Shown: positions 56,299 through 64,000 of the stretch, piece after piece
Layout of the letters: each line of letters opens with the position of its first letter
Numbering within the stretch: position 1 is the stretch's first letter
Origin: Hyphomicrobiales bacterium
GTDB lineage: Bacteria > Pseudomonadota > Alphaproteobacteria > Rhizobiales > Methylopilaceae
Length of the DNA: 64,000 nt
Direction of reading: 5' to 3'
Assembly (NCBI GenBank): GCA_022842205.1
Contig: JALHQA010000003.1
Location: 186,001 to 250,000 of the forward strand
Program-made: the position numbers and the translations under genes
The notes under the pieces: generated by a model
What the model saw: only the letters and a program-made list of their open reading frames with translations
Databases searched by the model: none
Told to the model about the DNA's origin: nothing

Positions 56299-56994
56299 AT
56301 GGCCACCCGCTCGACACCACGCCCCAGCTTCCGGCGCGAACGCGCCGCCATGAAGGACGGCTGCACGCTTGTCGCGGGCGTAGATGAAGCCGGCCGCGGT
56401 CCGCTGGCGGGGCCCGTGGTGGCCGCCGCCGTCATTCTGGACCCGAAGCGCATCCCGAAGGGACTGAACGACTCCAAGGTTCTCGATCTGGAGAAGCGCG
56501 AGGCGCTCTACCAGAAAATCATGGCGAGCGCGGAAGTGGCCTTCGTGTCCGCCGCGCCGGCGCGGATCGACCGGATCGACATCCGCAAGGCGACCTTGTG
56601 GGCGATGTGCGCCGCCGTCGAGGCGCTGCCGCGCAGGCCGGACCGCGTGTTCGTCGACGGCAAGGAATTCCCGCACGGCCTGCCCTGCCCGGCCGAAGCG
56701 GTCATCGACGGCGACGCCAAGCTGGTGTCGATCGCCGCCGCCTCCATAGTCGCGAAGGTGACGCGCGACCGGATCATGCGGCGGCTCGGCATGTCGGTAC
56801 AGGGCTACGGCTTCGAGCGCCATGTCGGCTATGCGACACGCGAACACCGCGCGGCGCTTGTCGATCTCGGGCCGACGCGGCACCACCGCCGCAGCTTCGC
56901 GCCGGTGCGGCTGGCGTGGGAGCTGCGCGAAGGCGTGATTGCGCCCACGCAGGCGGAGCTGTTTATCGAAAACGAGATGGAAGCGGCGGAGTAA
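56299..56994 (+). CDS. rnhB: Ribonuclease HII
   Basis: Cleaves RNA in RNA-DNA hybrids and at single ribonucleotides in DNA, 231 residues. The active-site DEAGRG is in [15 protein letters not shown], with NDSKVL and [19 protein letters not shown] supplying further residues. The C-terminal [10 protein letters not shown] is typical. Start options are GTG 56290 and ATG 56299; I use the ATG. It lies after the radical SAM and PilZ genes. Confidence 0.95.
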   Translation: MATRSTPRPSFRRERAAMKDGCTLVAGVDEAGRGPLAGPVVAAAVILDPKRIPKGLNDSKVLDLEKREALYQKIMASAEVAFVSAAPARIDRIDIRKATLWAMCAAVEALPRRPDRVFVDGKEFPHGLPCPAEAVIDGDAKLVSIAAASIVAKVTRDRIMRRLGMSVQGYGFERHVGYATREHRAALVDLGPTRHHRRSFAPVRLAWELREGVIAPTQAELFIENEMEAAE

Positions 56995-56996
56995 TG

Positions 56997-57107
56997 ATCC
57001 TCATCCTGAGGAGCCCGCGAAGCGGGCGTCTCGAAGGATGAGCGACAGGAAATGAGCTTGCCGCCCATCCTTCGAGACGGGCCTTTGGCCCTCCTCAGGA
57101 TGAGGAT
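56997..57107. repeat. Long intergenic palindromic repeat (REP-like)
   Basis: Perfect 17-base arms ATCCTCATCCTGAGGAG (56997-57013) and CTCCTCAGGATGAGGAT (57091-57107) enclose inner arms CGTCTCGAAGGATG (57027-57040) and CATCCTTCGAGACG (57066-57079). This CATCCTGAGGAG/TCTCGAAGGATG element is dispersed in many Hyphomicrobiales genomes. It starts at the rnhB stop and could act as its terminator or as a mobile REP-type element. Confidence 0.8.
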
Positions 57108-57132
57108 TCCCTTGCTGCGCCTGCCTTCAAAC

Positions 57133-57160
57133 AAAAAAGGCCGCCCTTTCGGGCGGCCTT
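57133..57160 (-). terminator. Rho-independent terminator of the F0 ATP synthase operon
   Basis: A 10-base stem (AAGGCCGCCC / GGGCGGCCTT) with a TTTC loop is followed on the minus strand by a T-run. It lies 26 bases past the atpF stop. Confidence 0.85.
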
Positions 57161-57185
57161 TCGCTTTGGACGCTCCCTGAATGCG

Positions 57186-57671
57186 TCAGTGCAGCTTGGT
57201 GCGGACCTCTTTGAGTCCCTTGGTCACCAGCTCATCACCCTTCTTGCCCTTGGCGCTCGATTTCAGAACCTCGCCGGCGGCCTTCACGGCGGCATCGGCC
57301 GCAACGGCGCGGACCTCGGCAATGGCCTGGCTCTCGGCCTGGGCGATCTTTGTTTCGGCCATCTTGGTGCGGCGGGCCACGAAGTCTTCCGACTTCTGCT
57401 TGGCCTCCTCGGCAAGGCGTTCAGCCTCGGCCTTGGCGGCGTCGACGATGTCCTTGGCCTCGTTCTCGGCCTCGCGGCGCTTCTTCTCGTAATCGGCGAG
57501 AACCTTCTGCGCCTCCTCGCGAAGCGCGCGGGCCTCGTCGAGATCCTCGGCGATCTTCTTCGAGCGGGTATCGAGCGCGCCGAGGATCGTCTTCTGGACG
57601 CCGACATAGCCAAGAATGCCAAGGAACACGACGAAGGAGACGAGAACCCAGAATTCGGCGGTCATCAGCAT
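57186..57671 (-). CDS. atpF: F0F1 ATP synthase subunit b
   Basis: Peripheral-stalk subunit of 161 residues: one N-terminal membrane helix (WVLVSFVVFLGILGYVGV) and a long charged coiled coil (REEAQKVLADYEKKRREAEN and following). Last gene of the atpI-B-E-b'-b operon, 11 bases after b'. Two consecutive ATG-type starts exist (57671 and 57665). Confidence 0.95.
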   Translation of the reverse strand: MLMTAEFWVLVSFVVFLGILGYVGVQKTILGALDTRSKKIAEDLDEARALREEAQKVLADYEKKRREAENEAKDIVDAAKAEAERLAEEAKQKSEDFVARRTKMAETKIAQAESQAIAEVRAVAADAAVKAAGEVLKSSAKGKKGDELVTKGLKEVRTKLH

Positions 57672-57681
57672 CGCGTTCTCC

Positions 57682-58266
57682 TCAGTTCTTCAGCGAGGCT
57701 TCGACGGCGGCCTCGACGGCCTTCGTATCCGGCTTGTCGCCGAGAAGCTGGGCCACGATATCCGTCGCCGCATCGGTCGCGATCGCCCGGACATTCTCGA
57801 GAGCCTTCATCTTGGTGGCGGCGATCTGCTTCTCCGCCTCGGCAAGACGTCCGGCAAGCTGATCCTCCAGCGCCTTGCGCTGGGCATCGACTTCCTTTTG
57901 CACCTTGTCGCGCGTCTCGCCCGCGATCTTCTGGGCGTTGGCACGCGCGGTGGCGAGCGAGCCTTCATAGGCAGCGATCGCCGCTTCCGTTTCCTGCTTC
58001 AGCCGGTCGGCCTCGGCAAGATCGGTCGCGATGCGGTCGGAGCGGACTTCCAGAATGGAGGCAACGCGCGGCAGCGCGATGCGGCTCATCAGGAAATAGA
58101 GCGCGCCGAACGTGATCGCGAGCCACAGAAGCTGCGAGGCGAACGTGTCGCTTTCGAACGGCGGGAATGCGCTGCCGTGCTCGTCGTGGACTTCCTGATG
58201 AACGCTCTCGACCGGCGTTGTGGCGCCGGGCGAGATTTCATTCAGGAGCTGCGTCGTCTCGGACAT
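57682..58266 (-). CDS. atpF2: F0F1 ATP synthase subunit b'
   Basis: Second stalk subunit found in Alphaproteobacteria, 194 residues. It has a hydrophilic N-terminal region of about 40 residues, a membrane helix (LLWLAITFGALYFLMSRIAL) and a coiled coil ending in KAVEAAVEASLKN. The start at 58266 is three codons inside a longer frame. It forms the b-b' heterodimer with the following gene. Confidence 0.93.
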   Translation of the reverse strand: MSETTQLLNEISPGATTPVESVHQEVHDEHGSAFPPFESDTFASQLLWLAITFGALYFLMSRIALPRVASILEVRSDRIATDLAEADRLKQETEAAIAAYEGSLATARANAQKIAGETRDKVQKEVDAQRKALEDQLAGRLAEAEKQIAATKMKALENVRAIATDAATDIVAQLLGDKPDTKAVEAAVEASLKN

Positions 58267-58307
58267 GTGGTCCAATCCTTACATGCGCCCGCGGGCGCAG
58301 GGATGAA

Positions 58308-58532
58308 TCAGACGGCGAACAGGAGCAGCAGCGCGACGAGCAGCGAGAAGATGCCGAGCGCTTCCGTGACGGCGAAGCCGAAGATGAGGCGGGCGAACTG
58401 GCCGTCGGCGGCCGACGGGTTGCGCAGCGCGCCGGCGAGATACTGGGCGAAGATGTTGCCCACGCCGATGGCAGCGCCGCCCATGCCGAGGGTGGCGAGA
58501 CCGGCGCCGATGTACTGACCAAGAGCTTCCAT
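58308..58532 (-). CDS. atpE: F0F1 ATP synthase subunit c
   Basis: Proton-carrying c-ring subunit, 74 residues forming a helical hairpin. The polar loop is ALRNPSA, and the conserved proton-binding Glu57 is in [11 protein letters not shown] strong AAGGAGA precedes the ATG, as expected for the highly translated c subunit. The residues around Glu57 show no extra sodium-binding set, so proton coupling is likely. Confidence 0.96.
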   Translation of the reverse strand: MEALGQYIGAGLATLGMGGAAIGVGNIFAQYLAGALRNPSAADGQFARLIFGFAVTEALGIFSLLVALLLLFAV

Positions 58533-58566
58533 GACTGATCTCCTTAAGGTGGTAGGTGCGCCCGGC

Positions 58567-59301
58567 TTAGTGGCCGGGGTGAATCGCGTCGTTGAGATAG
58601 ATGCAGGTGAGAATGGTGAAGACGTAGGCCTGGAGGAAAGCCACCAGGAATTCGAGGCCCTGCAGCGCCACCGCCATGCCGAGCGGCAGGATCGCGAGCA
58701 CGCCGCCGAGCGCGCCGAGCGCAGCGACAAGCTGCACGACGAAGCCCGCGAACACCTTCAGCGTGATGTGGCCGGCCAGCATGTTGGCGAAGAGACGAAC
58801 CGACAGCGAGATCGGGCGCGAGAGGAAGGAAATGACCTCGATCGCGACGACCAGCGGCAGCAGGAACACCGGAATGCCCGACGGCACGAACAGATGCAGG
58901 AAATGCAGGCCGTTCTTCCAGAAGCCGTAAAGAATGACGGTTGTGATGACGAGCATCGCCAGCGCGAAGGTGACGATGATGTGGCTCGTGACCGTGAACG
59001 AATACGGGATCATGCCGAACAGGTTTGCGACCAGGACGAACATGAACAGCGAGAAGACGAGCGGGAAGAACCGCATGCCGTCATTGCCCGCCGACTGGCG
59101 CACCGTGTTGGCGACGAATTCGTAGGACAGCTCGGCGAGCGACTGCCAGCGGCCGGGGACCAGCGCGCCGCGGCCTGTCGCAAGAATGAGAAACAGCGTG
59201 ATGGTGAGGACCGTCAGCACCATGAAGAGCGACGAATTGGTGAAGGCAAATGTGCCCTCGCCAAACAGCGGTGTGATTGCAAACTGGTGGATCGGATCCA
59301 T
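58567..59301 (-). CDS. atpB: F0F1 ATP synthase subunit a
   Basis: Membrane stator subunit forming the proton half-channels, 244 residues with about five or six helices. The essential arginine is Arg169 in [14 protein letters not shown]. It starts [14 protein letters not shown] and ends [15 protein letters not shown]. It is 21 bases after atpI and 34 before atpE. Confidence 0.96.
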   Translation of the reverse strand: MDPIHQFAITPLFGEGTFAFTNSSLFMVLTVLTITLFLILATGRGALVPGRWQSLAELSYEFVANTVRQSAGNDGMRFFPLVFSLFMFVLVANLFGMIPYSFTVTSHIIVTFALAMLVITTVILYGFWKNGLHFLHLFVPSGIPVFLLPLVVAIEVISFLSRPISLSVRLFANMLAGHITLKVFAGFVVQLVAALGALGGVLAILPLGMAVALQGLEFLVAFLQAYVFTILTCIYLNDAIHPGH

Positions 59302-59322
59302 TGTCGCCCTTAAATCCCGCTC

Positions 59323-59685
59323 TTATTCCCGCTCGCCCGGTTTCTTCATCAGCCCGGACGATCTCAGGATGTTGAGAACGCCGGCGACGAAGCCGAGCAG
59401 AAGAAAAACAATCAGCCCCCACGGCGACAGCCCGAACGCCCAGTCGAACACCCAGCCAATGCCACCGCCGACGATGACGCCGGCCGCGAACTCGCTGGCC
59501 AAACGCAGCGCCTGGGCCATGCCCTCGACGCTTTTGCTTGGCCGGGGGCTGTGCTCGTCACCATCCGTCCTGTCGGCCTGCGCCTTCTTCAGCGCAGTGT
59601 CGAGACGACGGAGTCGTTCGGAGAAATCGCCACCGGAAGGATCCTGAGGCGTCCCTCCCCGGCCCTGCGTGTCTTTATCGCTCAT
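59323..59685 (-). CDS. atpI: ATP synthase accessory protein AtpI
   Basis: A 120-residue membrane protein with a hydrophilic N-terminal part and two C-terminal helices (FAAGVIVGGGIGWVFDWAF and WGLIVFLLLGFVAGVLNIL). AtpI helps c-ring assembly and possibly Mg transport. MSDKDTQGRG at 59685 is the likely start; a longer frame would cover the promoter. It heads the F0 operon. Confidence 0.9.
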   Translation of the reverse strand: MSDKDTQGRGGTPQDPSGGDFSERLRRLDTALKKAQADRTDGDEHSPRPSKSVEGMAQALRLASEFAAGVIVGGGIGWVFDWAFGLSPWGLIVFLLLGFVAGVLNILRSSGLMKKPGERE

Positions 59686-59740
59686 GCGAATAGGTGACCC
59701 GTGCGCCGGAAGGCTCGCCGGAGCCCCCGAAATTCGCGGC

Positions 59741-59769
59741 ACCATAGTTGCGGGCCACACCCTAGTCAA
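59741..59769 (-). promoter_or_regulatory. Sigma-70-type promoter of the F0 ATP synthase operon
   Basis: On the minus strand TTGACT (-35) and TATGGT (-10) are spaced by 17 bases. The start would be near 59734, about 50 bases before the atpI ATG. It is the best sigma-70 match seen in the window. Confidence 0.5.
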
Positions 59770-59840
59770 GAAAGCGGCGGAGTTCCGACACCTATCTTAA
59801 CTGTTTGGAACGCCTAAAGAATTGCCCGGCGCAACCTGCG

Positions 59841-62800
59841 TCAGACCGCCTCACGCAGACGCTCGGCCGCTTCGAGGTCAACCGAGACGAGCTGGCTGAC
59901 GCCGCGCTCGGCCATGGTGACGCCGAACAGGCGGTCCATCCGGCTCATCGTCACCGGATTATGCGTGACGACGAGGAAGCGCGTGTCGGTTTCCTTGCGC
60001 ATGGCGTCGAGCAGATCGCAGAAGCGGTCCACGTTCGCGTCGTCGAGCGGCGCATCGACCTCGTCCAGCACACACAGCGGCGCCGGATTGGTGAGGAAGA
60101 TGGCGAAGATCAGCGCCATGGCCGTCAGCGCCTGCTCGCCGCCCGAGAGCAGCGAGAGCGTCTGAGGCTTCTTGCCCGGCGGGCGCGCAATGATCTCGAG
60201 CCCCGCTTCCAGCGGATCGTCGGCTTCGACGAGCTCAAGCTGCGCCTCTCCACCGCCGAACAAAGTCGAGAACAGACGGGTGAAATGCGTGTTCACGGCG
60301 TCGAACGCCTCGGTGAGGCGCTCGCGGCCTTCGCGGTTCAGCGACTGGATGCCGGTGCGGAGACTCTTGATGGCCTCGACGAGGTCGTCGCGCTCGGTGA
60401 CGAGCGAATCATGCGCGGTCTGAACCTCGGTCATCTCCTCCTCGGCGCGCAGATTGACCGCGCCGAGCCTGTCGCGCTCGGCCTTCATGCGTTCGAGATC
60501 GGCGGCCATTTCCTCGCTCGGAGCGCCATCGGCGGCAGCGGCGCGGGCCTCAGTATCCGGCGGCGCACCGAACGATTCGACATAACGCGCCAGAACATCG
60601 GCAAGACGCGCATCGGCGGCTTCGCGGCGGGTTTCCTCGCGCGCCAGTACCTCGCGCGATTCGCCGAGCGCGCGCAGCGCGTCACGCGCGGCGTTTTCGG
60701 CCGCGGATTTTTTCGATTCGCCTTCGGCCAGGCGATCGGCCGCGGCTTTTGCCGCCGTCTCGGCCTCGCCGATCGAGCTCAGCAGGCTGCGGCGCTTGGC
60801 GGCCACCTCCTCCGGCACTCCCTGCAGCGACTCGAACTCGGCGGCCGCCGCGACGCGGCGCTCCTCGATGTCGGCGACACGCGTGGACGCGCCGCTTTGG
60901 CGCTGCTCCCAGTTCGCACGCTCGCGCACGATGTTCTCGCGCTGGCGCTGGCGCGCCTCACGCTCGCGCGTGATCGTGCCCGCTGTTGCGCGTGCATCGG
61001 CCGAGGCGGTGCGCGCACGCTCCGCGCCCGCGCGCAGTTCGTCGCGCTTCGTTTCGAGGTCGGCCACCGGCAGAAGCGCGGCGACGGCTTCTTCGGCAGA
61101 CGCAAGTGCCGCCTTGGCTTCGGCTTCATCGGCCGTGACGCGCTGAAGCTGCTCGGAGATGGCGTTGCGGCGCGCGGTGAGATGGGCGGCGGCACGCTCG
61201 GCCTCGGCGGCGCTTTCGCGCGCCTTGTCGAGTGCGGCGCGCGCCGTACGCACGGCATTGCGCTTGGCCTGCTCGTCCTGCGTGGCGGCGGCGACCGCCT
61301 GCTCCTGCTCGGCATTGGCAATCTTGCGCGTTTTCACCGTCTCGAACGCTGCGATCAGCGCCGTCTCGATTTCCTTCAGGCGGTTGCGGCCTTCGAGCCG
61401 GCGAGCGGACGCCGTCTGGGCGTCGGCCATGGCGGTGAAACCGTCCCAGCGCCAGAGGTCACCCTCGCGCGACACAAGACGCTGACCGGACTTGAGATGC
61501 TTCTGCAGGCGTGGGCCGTCTTCCCGCGCGACAACGCCGATCTGCGACAGGCGGCGCCTCAGGGCATGCGGCGCCTCGATATGCGTGATGAGCGATTCAA
61601 CGCCTTCGGGCAGGGCCGGATCGTCGGACCCGGCATCGACCTCGCCCCAATGCACTGGCGCGGACGTGTCGAGCGGGGCGGACAGATCTTCGCCAAGCGC
61701 GGCGGCAATGGCCGATTCGAATCCGCGTGCGACATGCACATCGTCCACCACGGGCTGCCATTTGTGCTTCGAATCGACATCGAGCATGCGCGCCAGCGTC
61801 GATGCCTCGACCTGAAGCCTGTTGAGCTCGGTCTCGGCTTCGCGCTGCGCCTGGCGCGCGCGGGACGCGGCCTCGCGGGCCTGCGCGAGTGCCGTCTCGG
61901 CAGCGGCAGCTTCACCTTCGGCGTTCTTCAGCGCGGCTCCCGCGGCTTCGGCATCGGCCGCGAGATCGGCGAGCTGCCGCGGCGGCGCGCTGGCATCGAG
62001 CTGGCGGGCTTCGTTCACAAGCCGCTGCAAATCGTTCGTCAGGCGGGCGACACGCGAAGCGGCGTCCGTACGCGTGCGGGTCAGCGCGTCGCGCTCGGCG
62101 GTGCGCGCGGCAAGCGCGGCGGACGCTTCCGCCAGCGCGGTTTCGGCATCCTTCAGTGCCGCATCCGTATCCGTGACGCGCGCGGCAGCCGCCGCCTGCG
62201 CATCCTCCGTGCCCGCATCTTCGGCTTCCAGCGCAGCCAGTTCGGACTTGAACCGCTCCAGCGTTTCGACGGCGTCCTTGGCCAAGGCCTCCTCGCGGGC
62301 GCGGTCGTTCTCGAGCTGCGCGATGCGGCGTTCGAGATCGGCGATCTTCTCGCGCGCCTGACGCTCCTCGCGGTCGAGATCCTCGCCCGCGCGCTTCAGG
62401 CGTTCGAGCGCGGCGCCCGACGCCGCCGCGGCGTTGCGCAGTTCCGGCAATTCATGGCCCGCGACCGCATCGTTCTTCGCGGCCTCGTTCTGCGCAAGCG
62501 TGCGCTCGGCGACGATGCGCTCGGCTTCAATCAGCGCGGTTCTCGACGCATCGCGCTCGGCTTCCGCCTCGGCATGGGCGCGCGCAAGCTGCAGTGATTC
62601 AAGACGGCGGATATCACCGGAGAGCTGTCTGTACTTCACCGCCTGGCGCGCCTGACGCTTCAGCGCGTCGAGCTGCGAGCGCATGCGCTGCAGGACGTCT
62701 TCCACGCGCTCGAGATTTTGCTCGGCGGCACGGAGCTTCAATTCGGATTCGTGGCGGCGGGCGTGCAGACCGGCAATGCCCGCCGCCTCTTCCAGAACGC

Positions 62801-63281
62801 GGCGCCGCGCTTCCGGTTTGGCATTGATGATCTCGCCGATCTGGCCCTGACGCACGAGGGCGGGCGAACGCGCGCCGGTCGATGCGTCGGCGAACAGAAG
62901 CTGGACATCGCGCGCGCGCACTTCGCGGCCGTTCACGCGATAGACCGAGCCCTTCTCGCGCTCGATCCGGCGCGTGATCTCAAGCTCGTCGACGCCGGCA
63001 TATTGCGGAATGACATTTCCCGCGTTGTCGAGGGAGATCGTGACTTCGGCGGTGTTGCGCGCGGGGCGCTGGCCGGAGCCCGCAAAAATGACGTCTTCCA
63101 TCGCCGAGGCGCGCAGCGCCTTGTGCGAGCCTTCGCCCATCGCCCAGCGCAAGGCTTCGACGAGGTTGGATTTGCCGCAGCCGTTCGGGCCGACCACACC
63201 GGTCAGTCCGGGCTGGACGTCAAGCTCCATCGCATCGACGAAGGATTTGAAGCCGACAAGGCGAAGTCGGGTAAGCTTCAT
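59841..63281 (-). CDS. smc: Chromosome segregation protein SMC
   Basis: Condensin ATPase of 1146 residues. Walker A GPNGCGKSN is at 31-39, the ABC signature LLSGGEQ begins at about 1044, and Walker B is VLDEVDAPLDD near 1071. Two long coiled coils rich in Ala, Arg and Glu flank a hinge at roughly 500-650 (KHKWQPVVDDVHVARGFESA). It compacts DNA with ScpAB, which are not in the window. It follows the dsbA-like gene by 43 bases. Confidence 0.96.
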   Translation of the reverse strand: MKLTRLRLVGFKSFVDAMELDVQPGLTGVVGPNGCGKSNLVEALRWAMGEGSHKALRASAMEDVIFAGSGQRPARNTAEVTISLDNAGNVIPQYAGVDELEITRRIEREKGSVYRVNGREVRARDVQLLFADASTGARSPALVRQGQIGEIINAKPEARRRVLEEAAGIAGLHARRHESELKLRAAEQNLERVEDVLQRMRSQLDALKRQARQAVKYRQLSGDIRRLESLQLARAHAEAEAERDASRTALIEAERIVAERTLAQNEAAKNDAVAGHELPELRNAAAASGAALERLKRAGEDLDREERQAREKIADLERRIAQLENDRAREEALAKDAVETLERFKSELAALEAEDAGTEDAQAAAAARVTDTDAALKDAETALAEASAALAARTAERDALTRTRTDAASRVARLTNDLQRLVNEARQLDASAPPRQLADLAADAEAAGAALKNAEGEAAAAETALAQAREAASRARQAQREAETELNRLQVEASTLARMLDVDSKHKWQPVVDDVHVARGFESAIAAALGEDLSAPLDTSAPVHWGEVDAGSDDPALPEGVESLITHIEAPHALRRRLSQIGVVAREDGPRLQKHLKSGQRLVSREGDLWRWDGFTAMADAQTASARRLEGRNRLKEIETALIAAFETVKTRKIANAEQEQAVAAATQDEQAKRNAVRTARAALDKARESAAEAERAAAHLTARRNAISEQLQRVTADEAEAKAALASAEEAVAALLPVADLETKRDELRAGAERARTASADARATAGTITREREARQRQRENIVRERANWEQRQSGASTRVADIEERRVAAAAEFESLQGVPEEVAAKRRSLLSSIGEAETAAKAAADRLAEGESKKSAAENAARDALRALGESREVLAREETRREAADARLADVLARYVESFGAPPDTEARAAAADGAPSEEMAADLERMKAERDRLGAVNLRAEEEMTEVQTAHDSLVTERDDLVEAIKSLRTGIQSLNREGRERLTEAFDAVNTHFTRLFSTLFGGGEAQLELVEADDPLEAGLEIIARPPGKKPQTLSLLSGGEQALTAMALIFAIFLTNPAPLCVLDEVDAPLDDANVDRFCDLLDAMRKETDTRFLVVTHNPVTMSRMDRLFGVTMAERGVSQLVSVDLEAAERLREAV

Positions 63282-63324
63282 AGGTTACCTGGTGTGTGTT
63301 CGGTCCGCGCCCCGCGTGCGGACT

Positions 63325-64000
63325 TCATTTCGTGAGGGCTTCGACTTCTTTTTCGAATTCCTCAAGCGTCAGCGCGCCGCGCCGGATCTTTCCGTTAAAG
63401 AAGAAAGTCGGCGTGGAATTGACCCCGAATTTCCCCGACGCCGTCTCACGAACCTCCAAAAGATTGTCTTCCAGCTCCCGATTCGACAAGCAAGCCTCGA
63501 GCGACTCTTGCGTGAAGCCGACCTGCTTTCCGAAATTCTGCAGCCATGCCAACGGATCCTGAGCGCCGAGAAGGCTTTCCTGCTGCGTGAAGAACGCATC
63601 GACGATCGGGAAATACTTTCCGTCGCCGGCGCAGCGCGCGATCATCGCCCCGGCCAGCGCGAACTGATCGAGCGGGAAATCGCGGAAAATGAAGCGCACC
63701 TTGCCGGTATCGATGAAGCGCGATTTCACCTCCGGCAGCGTCTCGTCGTGGAATTCACGGCAATGCGAGCAGGACAGCGATGCGTATTCGACGACCGTGA
63801 CCGGCGCGTTGGCATCGCCCATCGCCTGGTCCGGCAGCGGGCCGGGCATCAGAAGCGTGGCGAGATCGACATGCGCGTCCGGCGCGCTCTCGGCCGCCGG
63901 CCCGGCTTCAGTCGCCGCTTCAGGTTCCCCTTGCGACGCATAATAACCGCCCGCGCCGACAGCGATCAGCGCGACGAGGGCAATTGCGAACAGGGCGGAC
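63325..64000 (-). CDS. DsbA-family thiol:disulfide oxidoreductase (partial at window edge)
   Basis: The frame is open to the right edge, so the start lies beyond the window; 224 residues are visible. An N-terminal hydrophobic helix (ALFAIALVALIAVGAGGYY) and an acidic Ala/Glu/Pro linker precede a thioredoxin-fold domain with the redox pair CSHC in YASLSCSHCREFHDE and cis-Pro region NSTPTFFFNG. This is the DsbA/DsbG-like thioredoxin_4 class, membrane-anchored and facing the periplasm. It is next to smc, a common neighbour in Hyphomicrobiales. Confidence 0.9.
   Translation of the reverse strand, partial: SALFAIALVALIAVGAGGYYASQGEPEAATEAGPAAESAPDAHVDLATLLMPGPLPDQAMGDANAPVTVVEYASLSCSHCREFHDETLPEVKSRFIDTGKVRFIFRDFPLDQFALAGAMIARCAGDGKYFPIVDAFFTQQESLLGAQDPLAWLQNFGKQVGFTQESLEACLSNRELEDNLLEVRETASGKFGVNSTPTFFFNGKIRRGALTLEEFEKEVEALTK

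Noticed and set aside
59805-62597. 930-codon open frame on the plus strand opposite smc
   Set aside because: It is a GC-rich shadow of the smc coiled coil: low-complexity Arg/Gly/Ala translation with no family motif, while smc has complete ATPase motifs.

Overview
The window is a GC-rich chromosomal segment of an alphaproteobacterium, most likely of the order Hyphomicrobiales (Rhizobiales), near the Xanthobacteraceae/Nitrobacteraceae. This rests on gene families and order: a TIGR02301 protein, MHYT-GGDEF-EAL proteins, a NrtR-type 'NAD regulator', an atpI-B-E-b'-b F0 cluster apart from F1, dsbA-like next to smc, a PA0069-type radical SAM gene near rnhB, and a CCTCATCCTGAGGAG-type intergenic palindrome. 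Species is not assigned. I see no rRNA or tRNA gene, insertion sequence, prophage or CRISPR array, and no stretch over 300 bases lacks a gene.

Layout. Bases 1-5.1 kb hold surface-polysaccharide genes: wecC faces a GT2-GT4-wecB operon, which implies ManNAc/ManNAcA sugar nucleotides. From 5.2 to 13.6 kb come an MBL hydrolase, a DUF1499 protein, an aldo/keto reductase, an N-terminally short RNA methyltransferase, a phosphatase, fabI, a DnaJ-like chaperone, a lipoprotein, pdxH and an SDR. From 13.6 to 17.9 kb are two tandem MHYT-GGDEF-EAL proteins. From 18 to 33 kb is mixed housekeeping: an HDAC-xseB-corA operon, sua5/tsaC, two LysE exporters, a flavoprotein, a NUDIX/TIGR02301 pair, a soluble HWE-type kinase, pyrC, a ygfZ-tag-HD-nrtR operon and a cell wall hydrolase. 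From 33 to 41 kb are a PEP-utilizing protein without its ATP-grasp half, a small stress-type operon, glyQ and glyS separated by an antisense ceramidase-like gene, and small secreted proteins. From 41 to 47 kb are TrmN6-like, DUF2007, ispB, MOSC, ispE, TPR and a UDG. From 47 to 64 kb are cydAB, ypfJ, a GT8, a membrane-flanked unknown, moaB, a GT2-like protein, a radical SAM gene, PilZ, rnhB, the F0 ATP synthase operon, smc and a partial dsbA-like gene.

Most of the window is ordinary housekeeping. The signals that stand out are regulatory or are missing domains. Two intergenic regions match the EcfG general-stress promoter (GGAAC-N16/17-CGTT), one before a DUF3096/proline-rich membrane protein operon and one before the radical SAM gene. 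At the radical SAM gene a perfect alphaproteobacterial LexA box (GTTC-N7-GTTC) overlaps the EcfG -10 element. An FNR/FixK-like box lies upstream of cydAB. Several enzymes lack canonical parts: the PPDK-like protein, the RlmD-like methyltransferase, and the UDG's Fe-S cysteines. No database search was possible, so family names rest on recognised motifs and promoter calls are consensus matches read by eye.
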